From Candidatus Trichorickettsia mobilis (GTDB taxonomy: Bacteria > Pseudomonadota > Alphaproteobacteria > Rickettsiales > Rickettsiaceae): a stretch of 64,000 nucleotides of DNA. Below are positions 18,132 to 27,319 of this stretch, piece by piece. Position 1 is the first letter of the stretch. Each line of letters starts with the position of its first letter. The notes beneath the pieces were generated by a model. The model worked only from the letters and a program-made list of their open reading frames with translations. It had not been told where the DNA came from and did not search any database. The position numbers and the translations under genes were made by a program. The stretch spans positions 310,001 to 374,000 of the forward strand of contig NZ_CP112932.1 in assembly GCF_034366785.1 (NCBI RefSeq), read 5' to 3'.

Positions 18132-18608
18132 TTATCCTACAGATATATGTACGTGGAATATTTGCGGTCTTTCTTCCAGCCATTTTTTATGACGCTTTTC
18201 ATCTTCTAATCCACGTCTAATAACCTCATATACATCTTTCCACCCATCTTCTCTGGTATAGATACGTTCATAAGCTACATTAGTATCGAATTCATTACCT
18301 TTCATAGCAGCAATTATAAATTCATCTCCTATAATATTAGCTACAGTCACTTTACCACTTTTAATCCATTGTTTGGATTTACTTGCTTCTTTAGGTGGTT
18401 CTTCATTGTGCTGTTTTAAAAGTGCAGAAAGTTCGCTAATATGGCGTTTATGATCTTCTAGAAAAGAAATAAGATGCATCTTACATTCATTATTATGAGT
18501 TAATTTACTGACAGCAGTTTCATAAGATTCTACAGCTTCATATTCTAGCTCAATAAGTTCTTTAACCGCATTTGTAAGATTGCTTTGGATGCCTACTAAA
18601 GTTGTCAT
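18132..18608 (-). CDS. ferritin-like four-helix protein, DUF2383/PA2169 type
   Basis: The 158-residue helical protein has metal-ligand-like motifs: ELEYEAVESYETAV (about 20-33), LEDHKRHISEL (about 50-60), an isolated NEFDTNVAYER and GLEDEKRHKKWLEE near the end. This Glu/ExxH layout fits the ferritin-like DUF2383 family, whose members are linked to metal or oxidative stress but lack a defined reaction. There is no signal peptide. It is monocistronic, on the opposite strand to its neighbours. Function is inferred from fold only. Confidence 0.75.
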   Translation of the reverse strand: MTTLVGIQSNLTNAVKELIELEYEAVESYETAVSKLTHNNECKMHLISFLEDHKRHISELSALLKQHNEEPPKEASKSKQWIKSGKVTVANIIGDEFIIAAMKGNEFDTNVAYERIYTREDGWKDVYEVIRRGLEDEKRHKKWLEERPQIFHVHISVG

Positions 18609-18907
18609 AATCCCTCTTGATATTTGTGGATGATTACTAATCCTCTATATATAGTTATCTTAACATTTAAATTGACTAGTAGCAAATATTAATAATATTT
18701 ATAAAATGCTCAGAGAGTACAAGATAATCTTTAGAATATTTTTATATTTTATGCTATAAACTATATGATGGCAAAATTTAAAACGACAAAATTACCGCTC
18801 AGATTAAGTAATATCAGAAATCTATCAAGAAATTCGTTGAATAATTAATCCAATATCAGCTAGCATTCGATAATAATATAGCTTAAATGATTGATAAAGG
18901 AGAGCGC

Positions 18908-19084
18908 ATGAATACCACTACTTCATTGTTAATTAGTTGTATTATTTTACAACTATTATCGTCCTGCACCCCTAGTCCGCCATATGAAATAAGAAGCCCT
19001 TGCGTTTCTGGTGAAACAGATAACCCTTATGCTATTAATCCTTGTGTACGTAGACCAGTGAATATTAATCACGATATTAGTTAG
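18908..19084 (+). CDS. small rickettsial lipoprotein (DUF2706-like)
   Basis: The 58-residue protein is MNTTTSLLISCIILQLLSSC followed by TPSPPYEIRSPCVSG and ending NPCVRRPVNINHDIS. The hydrophobic stretch runs into a lipobox LSSC with Cys20. Two further cysteines (SPC, NPC) could form a disulfide. AAAGGAGAG just before the ATG at 18908 fixes this start rather than an in-frame ATG seven codons upstream. It resembles the small Rickettsia-restricted lipoprotein family DUF2706 from memory of its CTPSPPYE and NPCVRRPVN motifs. No activity is known. The 299 bp upstream contain no other convincing gene. Confidence 0.75.
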   Translation: MNTTTSLLISCIILQLLSSCTPSPPYEIRSPCVSGETDNPYAINPCVRRPVNINHDIS

Positions 19085-19147
19085 TGGTTTATCGTGAGCT
19101 AGTTTTTTTGGCTTTAGTTTGCGCCCGGAAAATAAGAGAGTGGTCAA

Positions 19148-19344
19148 TGAACCATATCGTCAGTTAAGAAAAGGAAATGATATGAACCGTCATTGTGAGA
19201 CGCACTCAAGTGATAAAGCAATCTAGAAAATGAATTACATGTTTCTCTGGATTGCTTCTACCACTACCGTGGTCTTAGTTCAGACGGAGAAAACTTAAGT
19301 AATACAGTTCATATCGTCTTTTTTCCTAACGACGATATGGTTCA
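19148..19344. repeat. 197-bp inverted-repeat element with TGAACCATATCGTC ends
   Basis: The left end TGAACCATATCGTC (19148-19161) pairs with GACGATATGGTTCA at the right end, and a nested pair ATGATATGAAC / GTTCATATCGTC lies inside. The centre has AGCAATCTAGAAAA and CTGGATTGCTTC, the core motif shared with repeats at 27089, 55136 and 58240. It occupies nearly all of the 290 bp between the lipoprotein gene and lysS and may help terminate both convergent genes. Confidence 0.65.
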
Positions 19345-19374
19345 TTATCATAATTTGGTAGCAAAAGCATTTTA

Positions 19375-20949
19375 CTATTGTTTCATTCTATCTTGAATAA
19401 GTTGTTTAGTTTGTTCTATACCAAATAATTTAATGAATGATCCAAGGCGTGGGCCTTCAGTTTGGCCAAGCAAGATTTGATATAGTTCTTTAAAATAATC
19501 ACGCAAATTCTGATAACCAGCATTAGTTCCAATTGCATAAATTTTTTCTTGAATTTGTTCAGCCTCAACAGAACTCTGCAAGTCTGCCAGTACTTTTAAA
19601 ATTTCTTTTAATATGACTTGATGTTCTGGAGTTGGAGTGAGATAAATTTTATTAGCTTTGATAAAATCATTATAATAATGTACAGCAAAATTTGCTAGAT
19701 GGTCTAAATATGGAGCGCTTTCTGGGTTAGCCTCTTTAGCATATTTGCTGATAAAGCCCCATAATACTGATTTATGATCTGGATTACATACTGAAGCAAG
19801 ATTTAGTAGCAGTGTAAAGCTAATACCAAAAGTTTCAATTTGTGGTACCTTGCCTTGATGAATGTGATGTACTGGATTTTCCAGTTGTTTTAGTCGATCA
19901 GATTCTTGATGATATTTTCGATTAAAAGTCAAATACTCATCAACAGTTTTAGGAATTACATCAAAATGTAACCTTTTGGCTCTTGATGGTGATTGATACA
20001 TAAATAAAGCCATGCTTTCAATTGGAGCATAAGTTAACCATTCATCAACGGTGATGCTATTGCCTTTAGATTTGGAAATCTTACTTCCAGTTTCATTGAG
20101 AAATAATTCATAAAAGAACTGCACTGGTGCGACACCATCTAAAATAGTACAGATTTCTGAATATAATTCGGCATTAGGCATATGGTCTTTGCCATACATT
20201 TCATAATCTACTGCTAGTGCAGCCCAACGCATGCCAAAATCTGGTTTCCATTGTAATTTACAATGTCCCCCGGTAACTAAAGTTTCAACAAATTTGCCAT
20301 CGGCATTCTTATAAGCAATGGTTTTTGCTGATAGATCAACTTTTTCTATTGGTACCTGTAGTACAATACCGGTATCAGGACAAATTGGCATAAAGGGAGA
20401 GTAAGTTGACTTTCTTTCTTCTCTAAAAGTAGGTAACATTAATTCCATAATTTGGTCATATTTTTCCATTACTTTGATCATCATTTGATCAAACATGCCA
20501 GATTTATAGCATTCAGTACTACTGAAAAATTCATACTCAAAACCAAAACGATCTAGGAAAGAACGTAACTTGGCATTCATATAATGTCCGTAACTGAGCG
20601 ATTCATTGAAGGGATCAGGAATAGAGGTTAGTGGTTTGCCAAGATGTAGGGCAAGCATTTCTGGATTAGGGATGTTACTCGGTACTTTACGTAACCCATC
20701 GAGATCATCAGAAAAGCAAAATAGTCTAGTCGGGATTTCAGATAATTGTTTAAAAGCAGCGCGAACCATCGTTGTCCTAGCTACTTCACCGAAAGTACCA
20801 ATATGAGGTAATCCTGATGGGCCGTAGCCAGTTTCAAATAATACATATCCTTTTTTAGGAACTTTATTACCAATATGATCAAGAATTCTTTGCGCTTCTA
20901 TAAATGGCCAGGCATTAGGGTGGTTAGTAATTGTTGGTGCTTTACTCAT
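19375..20949 (-). CDS. lysS: class I lysyl-tRNA synthetase
   Basis: The 524-residue Rossmann-type synthetase has the HIGH-equivalent [16 protein letters not shown] near 43-58 and [10 protein letters not shown] near 290 as KMSKS-equivalent. It charges tRNA-Lys in an ATP-dependent reaction. Class I LysRS is typical of archaea and of alphaproteobacteria including Rickettsiales, where it replaces the class II enzyme. Length and motifs are complete. The gene is monocistronic, and its 3' end is convergent with the lipoprotein gene across a repeat. Confidence 0.97.
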   Translation of the reverse strand: MSKAPTITNHPNAWPFIEAQRILDHIGNKVPKKGYVLFETGYGPSGLPHIGTFGEVARTTMVRAAFKQLSEIPTRLFCFSDDLDGLRKVPSNIPNPEMLALHLGKPLTSIPDPFNESLSYGHYMNAKLRSFLDRFGFEYEFFSSTECYKSGMFDQMMIKVMEKYDQIMELMLPTFREERKSTYSPFMPICPDTGIVLQVPIEKVDLSAKTIAYKNADGKFVETLVTGGHCKLQWKPDFGMRWAALAVDYEMYGKDHMPNAELYSEICTILDGVAPVQFFYELFLNETGSKISKSKGNSITVDEWLTYAPIESMALFMYQSPSRAKRLHFDVIPKTVDEYLTFNRKYHQESDRLKQLENPVHHIHQGKVPQIETFGISFTLLLNLASVCNPDHKSVLWGFISKYAKEANPESAPYLDHLANFAVHYYNDFIKANKIYLTPTPEHQVILKEILKVLADLQSSVEAEQIQEKIYAIGTNAGYQNLRDYFKELYQILLGQTEGPRLGSFIKLFGIEQTKQLIQDRMKQ

Positions 20950-21166
20950 ATGATTCTTATATATTTTAATTTATTCTAAGGAATATATGTTTACAATAAG
21001 CAGTTTTTATAGAAAAAACAGTAAATTAGTAGTAAAGAATAATAAATATATATGTTAAAATTTGTTATTCTTACGCTATACTCACGTCTCAATAGTTGTT
21101 GCGTCTATGTAATCTTGCTATAAAATTTAAGTTGAGAGGCTATAGTAAAGTTTTGATGATCAGGTT

Positions 21167-21655
21167 ATGGATAATATATCTAAAAGATGGAATAATGCAG
21201 GTTTACGCTATTCTTTTACATTGGCAATTATTATGGGATTAATTATGCTGGGAGCAAAAATTTTTGCTGTTACAGATATTACATGGGCTTTAGTGTCTGG
21301 AGTAGTATGTACAGAGCTTGAAACAAATAAAGCATTATCATTAGTATTATGGCGCATAATTGCAACAATGATAGGCGTAGCTGTTGCTTTTTTGATATTA
21401 CTAGTTATAGGAGCGGGGTATATCGGTTTAGTTGTAGGGGTTGTAATTACCACACTTATATGTCACTATTCTATTTCTTCTTTGAAAAACAATTGGAAAC
21501 TTGTTACTGCCACGGTAGTTATAGTTCTTGTTACTGGATTGCAACATAATTCTGCCAGCTTAGTTGAAGCGGTAGCACTTAAACGTGCGATAGAGGTTAT
21601 AGCTGGAAGTTTAGCTGCTGGTTTAGTTACTGGTATTTTAGAGTGGCTATGGTAA
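21167..21655 (+). CDS. FUSC/aromatic-acid-exporter-like integral membrane protein
   Basis: The 162-residue protein has five or six hydrophobic helices and almost no soluble part. The pattern ITWALVSGVVCTELETNKALSLVLWRIIATMIGVAVAFLI resembles the FUSC/ArAE membrane module, which reads as W...GR..GT..G in other members. It is shorter than full exporters, which add a cytoplasmic domain. The substrate is unknown. It is followed 20 bp later by MITE copy C, and dsbB comes after that. Confidence 0.65.
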   Translation: MDNISKRWNNAGLRYSFTLAIIMGLIMLGAKIFAVTDITWALVSGVVCTELETNKALSLVLWRIIATMIGVAVAFLILLVIGAGYIGLVVGVVITTLICHYSISSLKNNWKLVTATVVIVLVTGLQHNSASLVEAVALKRAIEVIAGSLAAGLVTGILEWLW

Positions 21656-21674
21656 CAATATTCATAAAATATGA

Positions 21675-21819
21675 GAGCCTGTCAGATTAGTGCATCTAAG
21701 AGGTAATTTTGTCGTTAAAACGCAGGCGAAGTTCCGCAACAAACAAAAGACTGCTTGCGGTACTCGACTTCGTTTTTTCTAAAAATTTCTCTCTTAATAT
21801 CCACTGATCTGACAAGCTC
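21675..21819. mobile_element. MITE family 1, copy C (TSD TGA)
   Basis: The 145-bp copy runs from GAGCCTGTCAGATTAGTGCA to ACTGATCTGACAAGCTC and is flanked by TGA (21672-21674 and 21820-21822). Its orientation matches copy A. It ends 17 bp before the dsbB start, so it occupies the place where the dsbB promoter or leader would lie. Confidence 0.85.
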
Positions 21820-21836
21820 TGAGAGATAAAGGCTAT

Positions 21837-22373
21837 ATGTTAATTTTTACTTTTTTAAAATCACTTGGTATAATATTTAGTAAAAATAGCTTTCGATTGC
21901 TTTTTATAATGCTGATTTGTATATCAATAACAGCTTTGGCTACTGCTTATTATGCAGAATATGTAATGGGGCTTGAGCCATGTCCATTATGCCTATACCA
22001 AAGACTACCATATTTAGTATTAATAAAATTAGCGGTGGTTGCATTAATTTTCAAAAAGATTAGTAAATATGGCATAATTTTTGTCATGCTAACATTATTA
22101 GTAGCCTGTCTGCTTGCTGGATATAATAGTGGTGTTGAGCGAGGAATTTTTAAGCCAACTAGCTTGTGTTCGTCAGCAATCAAAATTCCAGAACATTTAT
22201 CTATTAATGATATAAAGACGATGTTATATAATAAAGGTGTAGCCTCCTGTACCAGACCGACAATAAAAGTTTTGGAATTATCAATGGCTGAGTGGAATTT
22301 ATTATTGAATATTGCAGTATTGATGAGTGTTATTTTTATTCGTGTATGCTCTTTGAATTCGCAACAAACTTAA
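21837..22373 (+). CDS. dsbB: disulfide bond formation protein DsbB
   Basis: The 178-residue protein with four membrane helices reoxidises DsbA and passes electrons to quinone. The first redox pair is CPLC in GLEPCPLCLYQRLPY (Cys49, Cys52), next to the conserved QR that contacts quinone. The second periplasmic pair is Cys111 (SLCSS) and Cys138 (VASCTRP), matching the E. coli layout. It lies downstream of MITE copy C and 36 bp before coq7 on the same strand, so quinone-linked functions are adjacent. Confidence 0.94.
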   Translation: MLIFTFLKSLGIIFSKNSFRLLFIMLICISITALATAYYAEYVMGLEPCPLCLYQRLPYLVLIKLAVVALIFKKISKYGIIFVMLTLLVACLLAGYNSGVERGIFKPTSLCSSAIKIPEHLSINDIKTMLYNKGVASCTRPTIKVLELSMAEWNLLLNIAVLMSVIFIRVCSLNSQQT

Positions 22374-22409
22374 TTACATATACCCCTTAGCAAAATTTAG
22401 GGAGAAAAG

Positions 22410-22973
22410 ATGCCACAACCTAGTTTTATTGAAAGCAAATCAAAGATTGCAGAAATGATTAGAGTAGATCATGCTGGAGAGTATGGCGCTAAGAGAATAT
22501 ATGAAGGGCAAATCAAATTTGCAAATAAAGTACAGGACAAAAGATTATATGCAATGATGTTAGTACAAGAGCAGAAGCATCTTGATTATTTTACCAAGGA
22601 ATTAGTCAAGAGAAGAGTAAAACCAACAATATTACTACCATTTTGGCATGTAGGAGGGTATTTGTTGGGAGCTTTATCTTCTATAGCAGGAACAAAATTT
22701 GCAATGTTAGTTACGCAAGCGGTTGAAGAAGTAATAGAACTTCATTACCAACAGCAATTATGGGATTTGGACGGTAATGCAGAGGAAAGGGATTTAATAA
22801 CTAATATTGAGAAATTTAAGCTTGAAGAAGTAGAACATAAGGAAATAGCAAGTTCATTTCAGCAAAAATATGAAACAAATTTACAGCAGGTACATGGTGA
22901 TGATAATGGTGTGATCGATGCTATAATCAAAAGGATATGTATAATGGCTATTAATTTGAGTAAAAAAATATGA
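22410..22973 (+). CDS. coq7: 5-demethoxyubiquinol hydroxylase Coq7
   Basis: The 187-residue di-iron monooxygenase performs the penultimate hydroxylation in ubiquinone synthesis. Ligands are visible in order: Glu24 (DHAGEYGAKRIYEGQ), Glu54-x-x-His57 (EQKHLDYF), Glu106 (AVEEVIELHYQQQL) and Glu140-x-x-His143 (EEVEHKEI). The hydrophobic WHVGGYLLGALSSIAG helix anchors the enzyme at the membrane. GGGAGAAAAG is a strong ribosome-binding site. Its stop overlaps the next ATG by 4 bp, coupling it to the phosphatase gene. Confidence 0.96.
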   Translation: MPQPSFIESKSKIAEMIRVDHAGEYGAKRIYEGQIKFANKVQDKRLYAMMLVQEQKHLDYFTKELVKRRVKPTILLPFWHVGGYLLGALSSIAGTKFAMLVTQAVEEVIELHYQQQLWDLDGNAEERDLITNIEKFKLEEVEHKEIASSFQQKYETNLQQVHGDDNGVIDAIIKRICIMAINLSKKI

Positions 22974-23491
22974 AGCGAATAATTTTAATGAGACATGCAG
23001 CTGCAACTAAATCCAGTTCAGTCAGTGATTTTAATTCTCAATTAAATGGGATGGGTGAAAGTCAAGCAATCGCTGCCGGTAACTTTATAGCAAATTTGGG
23101 TATTGATCAAGTGCTGGTATCACCAACAAAAAGAACTACTCAAACTCTCAGTATTATCTTACAACAGGTAGAGATTCCAGAGATTGAGTCAGTTAGAGCT
23201 TTGTATGAATCATCTAGCAGTAAGATTATCGAAATTATTTCTGGAACTGCTGATAATATAAATAATTTAATGATTCTTGGTCATAATCCGACGATTTATC
23301 AGCTGGTGCTTGAATTAGCACAAAACAGCTCTAAAGAGTATGAGCGTATGCTAACAACCACTATGTCAACTGCTCAGATAGTAGTTATAGAATTTACAGA
23401 TTTAGTTGATTGGCGTAAGATATCTCTTCAATTGGGTAAGGGAAGTATTACGCATATATTTAATCCTAACCTAGAACTCGGTGAAAATTGA
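22970..23491 (+). CDS. SixA-like histidine phosphatase
   Basis: The 173-residue histidine-phosphatase-superfamily protein has the RHG-equivalent IILMRHAAATKSSS (phosphorylated His9) and LVSPTKRTTQT. A late LGHNPTIYQLV carries the second catalytic His. E. coli SixA dephosphorylates the phosphotransferase-system protein NPr. Alphaproteobacterial members have unproved targets. ATGA overlap with coq7 implies co-translation. The last codons (LGEN-stop) fall within the repeat at 23480, so the C-terminus is probably repeat-derived. Confidence 0.85.
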   Translation: MKRIILMRHAAATKSSSVSDFNSQLNGMGESQAIAAGNFIANLGIDQVLVSPTKRTTQTLSIILQQVEIPEIESVRALYESSSSKIIEIISGTADNINNLMILGHNPTIYQLVLELAQNSSKEYERMLTTTMSTAQIVVIEFTDLVDWRKISLQLGKGSITHIFNPNLELGEN

Positions 23492-23588
23492 GAATTGCGT
23501 CGTCTCCTTAAAGATCTGCAGTGCGAAGCAAATAAGTAACTGCTTGTGCTTCTCGACTCTGTGATTCCTAGCACTTATTGATTTTGAC
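23480..23588. repeat. repeat family 4, copy 1 (overlaps the end of the SixA-like gene)
   Basis: The complement of this 109-bp stretch starts GGTCAAAATCAATAAGTGCT and ends GACGACGCAATTCTCAATTT. It aligns with 38449-38558 and 45322-45425. Ends are imperfect inverted repeats around TCAAAATCAATAAG. It supplies the stop codon of the preceding gene. Confidence 0.65.
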
Positions 23589-23671
23589 CTTCGTCTAGAC
23601 CTTTCTTAGAAGTCAGTTTGAGAGAGAGGTCTGCTCAGTTCAAAGCTCATGAAGATTTTGTTCTAAATGTC

Positions 23672-26600
23672 ATGAATAATCTACAATTAAAAGCATCAAA
23701 TCCAGAAAATTCAGTGTGGGTTTCAGCATCGGCAGGGACTGGTAAAACTAAGATATTAACTGATAGGGTACTCCGATTATTAATTAGCGGGGTGCCTCCA
23801 CAAAAAATATTATGCATTACTTTTACCAATGCTGCAGCTGGTGAAATGCAGCACCGTATTTATAATAAGCTGGAAGCATGGACAAAAGCTGATGATTATC
23901 AGCTAATGGCTGATTTACGGTTATTGACAGGCATTGCTCCTAATAAAGAAGAATTGATATATATCCGTACAATTTATCATAAATTACTTGATTATCAAAA
24001 TACAATTAGCATTTATACTATTCACTCATTCTGTCAGAAAATTCTAAAAACCTTTCCAATTGAAGCTGGTTTAAGCCCTGGTTTCCAGATTTTAGATAAT
24101 CTCACCTCATGTGGAATTCTTAATGTACTAAAACAACAAATATATATTGATCCTTTACATGAAAAAATCGCTAATTTTCTTAGTATGAATTTTCATGAAA
24201 TGACTATTAATGACATAATTAATGAAATAATTGATAATAAATTAAAGTTCAAAAATTTATTTAAAAATCACTCTATAGTTTCTGAGAATATTAGTCAGCC
24301 AGAACCAGACCGTCATCATCAACTTAACCGTCATCCCGAACTCAACCGTCATCCCGAACTCAACTGTCATCCCGAACTTGTTTCGGGATCTCATGAGGTT
24401 TTGATGAGATCCCAAAACAAGTTCGGGATAACAGCTAAGTCAGAGATGAAAACTAAGTTAGAAACAGTCGAGTCAAGGATGACAGATAGGTTCAGGATAA
24501 CGGTTGCTAATGCAGACGAGGCTCAGATTCGCGATACTTTAAAGCAACTTATTGAAGCTTATGGTAATCCAATAGCTTTACCTGATAATCTGTTTAGCTT
24601 CTTTTTAACAAATAATGGCGATAAGCGTAAACAATTAATCACACGCAAAATATATTTAAATAATTTGGAATTTGCGGCAAAACTCGATGATATTCAAGAA
24701 TTAGTATACCAATTTGATCAAGATATCAAAACCCAAAAATTACTAGAATATTCTAATATACTATTAGAATTAGCTAAAACTTTGATTACTATTTATGACG
24801 AGTATAAAAACCAAAAGAACCTGCTTGATTACGATGATTTAATTTTTTATACCAAAGAATTGCTTACCAAAAAAGCAACCAAAGACTGGGTATTATATAA
24901 GCTTGATGGTGGGATTGATCATCTTTTAGTAGATGAGGCGCAAGATACTAGCCCGGAACAATGGCAAATTATAGAATCTTTGATTGAAGAATTTTATGCA
25001 GGAGATAGCGTTAAAAAGCACCGTACTATCTTTGTGGTTGGTGATGAAAAGCAGTCAATTTTTAGTTTTCAAGGAGCGGATACTAATGCTTTTAATATAG
25101 TAAAAGATCATTTAAAGCAAAGATTAATTGAAGCTAACAAGAATTTTGAAATAATCAATCTTGAACTATCTTATCGATCAGCACCTGCAATTCTAGATGT
25201 AGTATATAATGTTTTTCAACAAATTAAAAATTGTACCCCAACATTATTCTTAAGCGATAACCCATTTATATTACCAACTCGTAAAATCAGTAAAGGTAGA
25301 GTTGAGTTATGGGATTTGATCAGCACGCCTAAGAATTTCGAGGAGTTATTTTGGCCATTACCCGAAGATTATCAGCAATTTGTGTCACCTGCTCAAGCTT
25401 TGGCAACAAAGATTGCTGAATTTATTAAAGGTCAAATTAATTCAAGAGTAATTAATCTTGACACCGGATTACCGTTAACTGCCGGCGATTTTATGATATT
25501 AGTACGTAAGCGCGATCAATTGACTAATGAAGTGATAAAGCAATTAAAAAATCATGGTTTAGCGGTAGCCGGAGTCGACCGTATGACTCTTAGTCAAAAT
25601 TTGTCGGTAATTGATTTAATTAGCGCTGCAAAGTTTGTGCTTGCTCCTAATGATGATTTAAATTTAGCTCATTTAATTAAATCTCCAATTATTGGTGGTA
25701 ACGAAAAAGATTTGTATCAACTTGCTTTAATGCGTCAGGATTTATCTATCTGGCAAGTTTTACAAAATAATGTTGAGATCAATAATATTTCATATTACCA
25801 AATGATTTATAAAAAATTAAAAACATTAAGAGATCTATATCAATATGCTCATGCTGGTAATTTTTTTCATATTATTATTGACAATTTGTCTTTACGTAAA
25901 ATTTTTTTACAGCTTAATGGTATAGACGATAGTGAAGCAATTAATGAATTACTTTACTTAAGTTATAATTATGCCGATAAGATTGATATTTCATTACAAG
26001 CTTTTATTTATTGGTTTGAAGCTAGTGAGATTGAGGTACAGCGTAATGTTGAAGCTTTAGATAAAATTCGGGTAATGACTATACACGGAGCTAAGGGCTT
26101 GCAGGCACCGGTAGTAATTTTATGTGATACTACAACTATACCAACAAATCAAAGTAAGTTTGTTTGGACAGACGATAGTCGAGTTCTTTATTCAATGTCA
26201 ATGGATCAGGCTCCACAAATATTAAAAGAATTGAAGCAACATATACAAAATAAGGATTTACAAGAATATTTACGATTGCTTTATGTGGCAATGACTAGGG
26301 CAGCAGATCATTTAATTATATGTGGGTGTAGTATGAGTGAAAAACTGCATGAATATTGTTGGTATTCCTTGATTGCCAACGCCATGAGAGGGATGTGTAG
26401 CGTCGATGAAGATAGTGCATTTGTTTATGGCGATCAACCACAGCAGGCCACTCAAGCCTTGGAGTGTAAACATTCCACAGTAGTTCCAAAAGCTAATATA
26501 GGAGAGATGGAAAATTTTGATTGGACTTTAAGGTTTCCTAAATGCGTACCTGATTCTACAGTAACAGTAATACAGAATAGACCGGCAATATCATTGTTGG

Positions 26601-27061
26601 TCAGTAATAACCACTTTCAATACGGAAGAATATTTCATAAAATTCTGGAAGATTCGGTAAAAAGCCGTAATATCCATAACATCTACAATCACCCTTTAAT
26701 TGCTACTTTACCAGAATTGCTAAAAAATAAAATTTTGGTAAGTATAAGCAATATCCTCTCCAACAACGAATTTATTAATATAATATCTTGGGATGAAGTA
26801 AAAACAGAAGTTAATATAGGCGTATTCCAAGATAATCAAACTAAAATCGGGCGCATAGATTTATTAAGTATATCATCAGATAAGCTAATTATTATAGATT
26901 ATAAATCAGACGCACATCCACCAGCGGTACAGCATTTTATTTCCACTGATTATATTAATCAATTAAATTTTTATCGCAGTATAATGCAAGAAATATATCC
27001 TCATCATAATGTAATATGTAAAATATTATGGTTAGAAAATGGTAGTTTTATGACTATCTAA
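23672..27061 (+). CDS. addA: AddA, helicase-nuclease subunit of the double-strand-break repair complex
   Basis: The protein of about 1129 residues has UvrD-type motifs and a C-terminal RecB-family nuclease. Walker A is SASAGTGKTKILTDR near 25, motif II LLVDEAQDTSPEQW near 420, motif VI LRLLYVAMTRAADHLII near 870, and nuclease GRIDLLSISSDKLIIIDYKSD near 1070. AddAB resects breaks for RecA. ATG 23672 was preferred over an in-frame TTG at 23618 because family similarity begins at MNNLQLKA. The upstream codons would start inside repeat-like DNA. An insert of about 70 residues at 24300-24510 is repeat-derived. addB is not adjacent, although the pair is usually linked. Confidence 0.93.
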   Translation: MNNLQLKASNPENSVWVSASAGTGKTKILTDRVLRLLISGVPPQKILCITFTNAAAGEMQHRIYNKLEAWTKADDYQLMADLRLLTGIAPNKEELIYIRTIYHKLLDYQNTISIYTIHSFCQKILKTFPIEAGLSPGFQILDNLTSCGILNVLKQQIYIDPLHEKIANFLSMNFHEMTINDIINEIIDNKLKFKNLFKNHSIVSENISQPEPDRHHQLNRHPELNRHPELNCHPELVSGSHEVLMRSQNKFGITAKSEMKTKLETVESRMTDRFRITVANADEAQIRDTLKQLIEAYGNPIALPDNLFSFFLTNNGDKRKQLITRKIYLNNLEFAAKLDDIQELVYQFDQDIKTQKLLEYSNILLELAKTLITIYDEYKNQKNLLDYDDLIFYTKELLTKKATKDWVLYKLDGGIDHLLVDEAQDTSPEQWQIIESLIEEFYAGDSVKKHRTIFVVGDEKQSIFSFQGADTNAFNIVKDHLKQRLIEANKNFEIINLELSYRSAPAILDVVYNVFQQIKNCTPTLFLSDNPFILPTRKISKGRVELWDLISTPKNFEELFWPLPEDYQQFVSPAQALATKIAEFIKGQINSRVINLDTGLPLTAGDFMILVRKRDQLTNEVIKQLKNHGLAVAGVDRMTLSQNLSVIDLISAAKFVLAPNDDLNLAHLIKSPIIGGNEKDLYQLALMRQDLSIWQVLQNNVEINNISYYQMIYKKLKTLRDLYQYAHAGNFFHIIIDNLSLRKIFLQLNGIDDSEAINELLYLSYNYADKIDISLQAFIYWFEASEIEVQRNVEALDKIRVMTIHGAKGLQAPVVILCDTTTIPTNQSKFVWTDDSRVLYSMSMDQAPQILKELKQHIQNKDLQEYLRLLYVAMTRAADHLIICGCSMSEKLHEYCWYSLIANAMRGMCSVDEDSAFVYGDQPQQATQALECKHSTVVPKANIGEMENFDWTLRFPKCVPDSTVTVIQNRPAISLLVSNNHFQYGRIFHKILEDSVKSRNIHNIYNHPLIATLPELLKNKILVSISNILSNNEFINIISWDEVKTEVNIGVFQDNQTKIGRIDLLSISSDKLIIIDYKSDAHPPAVQHFISTDYINQLNFYRSIMQEIYPHHNVICKILWLENGSFMTI
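24300..24510. repeat. palindromic element inserted in frame in addA
   Basis: The core palindrome pairs 24365-24394 with 24403-24432 (TGTCATCCCGAACTTGTTTC against its complement), encoding CHPELVSGSHEVLMRSQNKF. Upstream lie three tandem NRHPEL-type units. Downstream is a degenerate outer arm (AGGATGACAGATAGGTTCAGG). It keeps the addA frame open. The same core occurs between rpoB and rpoC (38191-38367) and before lptD (58427-58509). Confidence 0.85.
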
Positions 27062-27088
27062 CTTGTACATTAACTGCCGTTCTCACGT

Positions 27089-27180
27089 CGTCTGAGCTGA
27101 GAGCTAAGCCCGAAGCAATCCAGAAAACTCGGATTAATGACTGGATTACTTCTAGCACTAACGTGCTCTCAGCTCAGACG
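27089..27180. repeat. REP-like element with CGTCTGAGCTGAGAG ends
   Basis: Perfect 15-bp ends CGTCTGAGCTGAGAG (27089-27103) and CTCTCAGCTCAGACG (27166-27180) enclose GAAGCAATCCAGAAAA and CTGGATTACTTC. A GTTCATTGAACACTCTC motif follows at 27191, a partial third unit to 27250, and the CGTGAACGCTCAC dyad at 27268-27280. Together these fill the space between addA and the convergent hscA. Confidence 0.65.
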
Positions 27181-27319
27181 ATTTAACACAGTTCATTGAA
27201 CACTCTCAGAAAACTTGATTGCTTCGGTTTTTAACAAAATCTTAGCTCAGACGACTTTTTCTAAAATCGTGAACGCTCACAGAATAGTTTTTATCGCAAA
27301 TAAATGATTGGATAATGTG

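Noticed and set aside
18765-18848. 27-codon open frame starting ATGATGGCAAAA
   Set aside because: Too short, no ribosome-binding site and no recognisable motif.
24300-24432. possible CRISPR array because of tandem TCATCCCGAACTC units
   Set aside because: Units are about 20 bp with no uniform spacers, the pattern is palindromic and translated in frame within addA, and no cas gene is present.
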